Assembly: GCA_035468985.1 (NCBI GenBank)
Contig: DATISF010000033.1
Coordinates: 48,663 to 112,662 of the forward strand
Direction of reading: 5' to 3'
Origin: DASVHS01 sp035468985
GTDB lineage: Bacteria; Acidobacteriota; Thermoanaerobaculia; Gp7-AA8
DNA: 64,000 bases
The notes under the pieces were generated by a model. The model did no database searches and was not told where the DNA came from. It saw nothing but the letters and a program-made list of their open reading frames with translations. This document shows positions 63,643-64,000 of the stretch, in pieces; positions within the stretch are counted from its first letter, which is position 1, and each line of letters begins with the position of its first letter. A program made the translations under genes and the position numbers.

Positions 63643-64000
63643 CTACGGAGTGACGTTGCCGCCCGTGCACTGACCCTGAGCCGAGGAAACCGGCGAAGCT
63701 GCGGTACCGGTGCCTGGTGGGTTCGGCGGAGCGCAAACGAGCACGCCACCGGCAGGCGCGATGCGGCCGATTGCGCTGCCGACCACACCAGACGACGTGG
63801 CAGGCAGAGCCGGCGAGCAGCCGTTGCCGAGCCATGCGGCGTCGTAATCCACGCCGTAGCGGCCTTCAGCAAACAGCGAGACGATGACCCAGTTCTGGGA
63901 CACGTCGCGCGGGAAGACGCCCGCTGCGCCAACGCCCGCGCCAAAGCCAGGACGCGTCGCGTTGTACGGCAGAGCGCCGAAGTTGGCCAGCGCGAACGAA
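63643..64000 (-). CDS. C-terminal part of a secreted protein of unknown function (cut by window edge)
   Basis: The reverse strand is open from the window edge to a TAG at 63645-63643 (119 codons). The Gly/Ala/Pro-rich sequence includes GAGVGAAGVFPRDVSQNWVI, SLFAEGRYGVDYDAAWLGN and GGVLVCAPPNPPGTG. Three cysteines (GNGCSP, LVCAPP, QGQCTG) and the lack of charge suggest an extracellular protein. The family is not recognised, and the start lies outside the window. It is followed by a strong intrinsic terminator. Confidence 0.7.
   Translation of the reverse strand, partial: SFALANFGALPYNATRPGFGAGVGAAGVFPRDVSQNWVIVSLFAEGRYGVDYDAAWLGNGCSPALPATSSGVVGSAIGRIAPAGGVLVCAPPNPPGTGTAASPVSSAQGQCTGGNVTP

Overview
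The window is a high-GC bacterial chromosome segment that covers the replication-origin neighbourhood. The gene content suggests a Gram-negative bacterium, most likely of the Acidobacteriota. The signs are an Oar-type TonB receptor with a carboxypeptidase-like plug, Ser/Thr kinases (one fused to a TolB-like propeller), an ECF sigma/kinase pair, large secreted propeller and Ig-domain proteins, and a cyclic beta-1,2-glucan synthase. This placement is inferred from gene content; no rRNA gene is present to confirm it.

Origin and core region (1-13.7 kb). yidC (cut by the left edge), yidD, rnpA and rpmH run leftward. dnaA, dnaN, recF, gyrB, gyrA and a DUF507 gene run rightward. The switch in direction and a DnaA-box-like cluster just before dnaA place the origin at about 1.6-2.0 kb. 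RNase G, a zinc-ribbon protein, a DNPH1-like N-hydrolase and tRNA-Asn follow.

Region 13.8-30 kb. An ECF sigma factor overlaps a membrane-anchored kinase. Next come a SufR-like regulator with no ordinary start codon, an aldehyde dehydrogenase, an Oar-like receptor, a TetR/HlyD/ABC/permease export operon with a clear operator, a putative zinc peptidase, hslU-hslV, a pseudouridine synthase and recA.

Region 30-53 kb. A membrane spermidine-synthase-like protein, a single-domain response regulator, a compact cluster of five small genes (RRM, membrane/PH-like, unknown, BON, zinc ribbon), an AI-2E-type membrane protein, a PQQ-propeller gene interrupted by an in-frame TGA, a kinase fused to a TolB-like propeller, the 2742-residue glucan synthase, a secreted protein, an amidohydrolase and an FlK-like thioesterase.

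Region 53-64 kb. An accessory block holds a Crp/Fnr regulator, a HAF-repeat protein, a TIG/PQQ/Ig protein and a subtilase with Ig domains. Two inverted copies of one short inverted-repeat element flank it. SRPBCC and pirin genes, a decayed reading frame and a partial secreted protein end the window.

The most distinctive feature is a set of short palindromic elements with no coding capacity. Family A has nine copies or relics, family B has two, and family C consists of small hairpins. They occupy most convergent intergenic gaps, often touch stop codons or supply protein tails, and one lies inside the presumed origin between 11-bp direct repeats.
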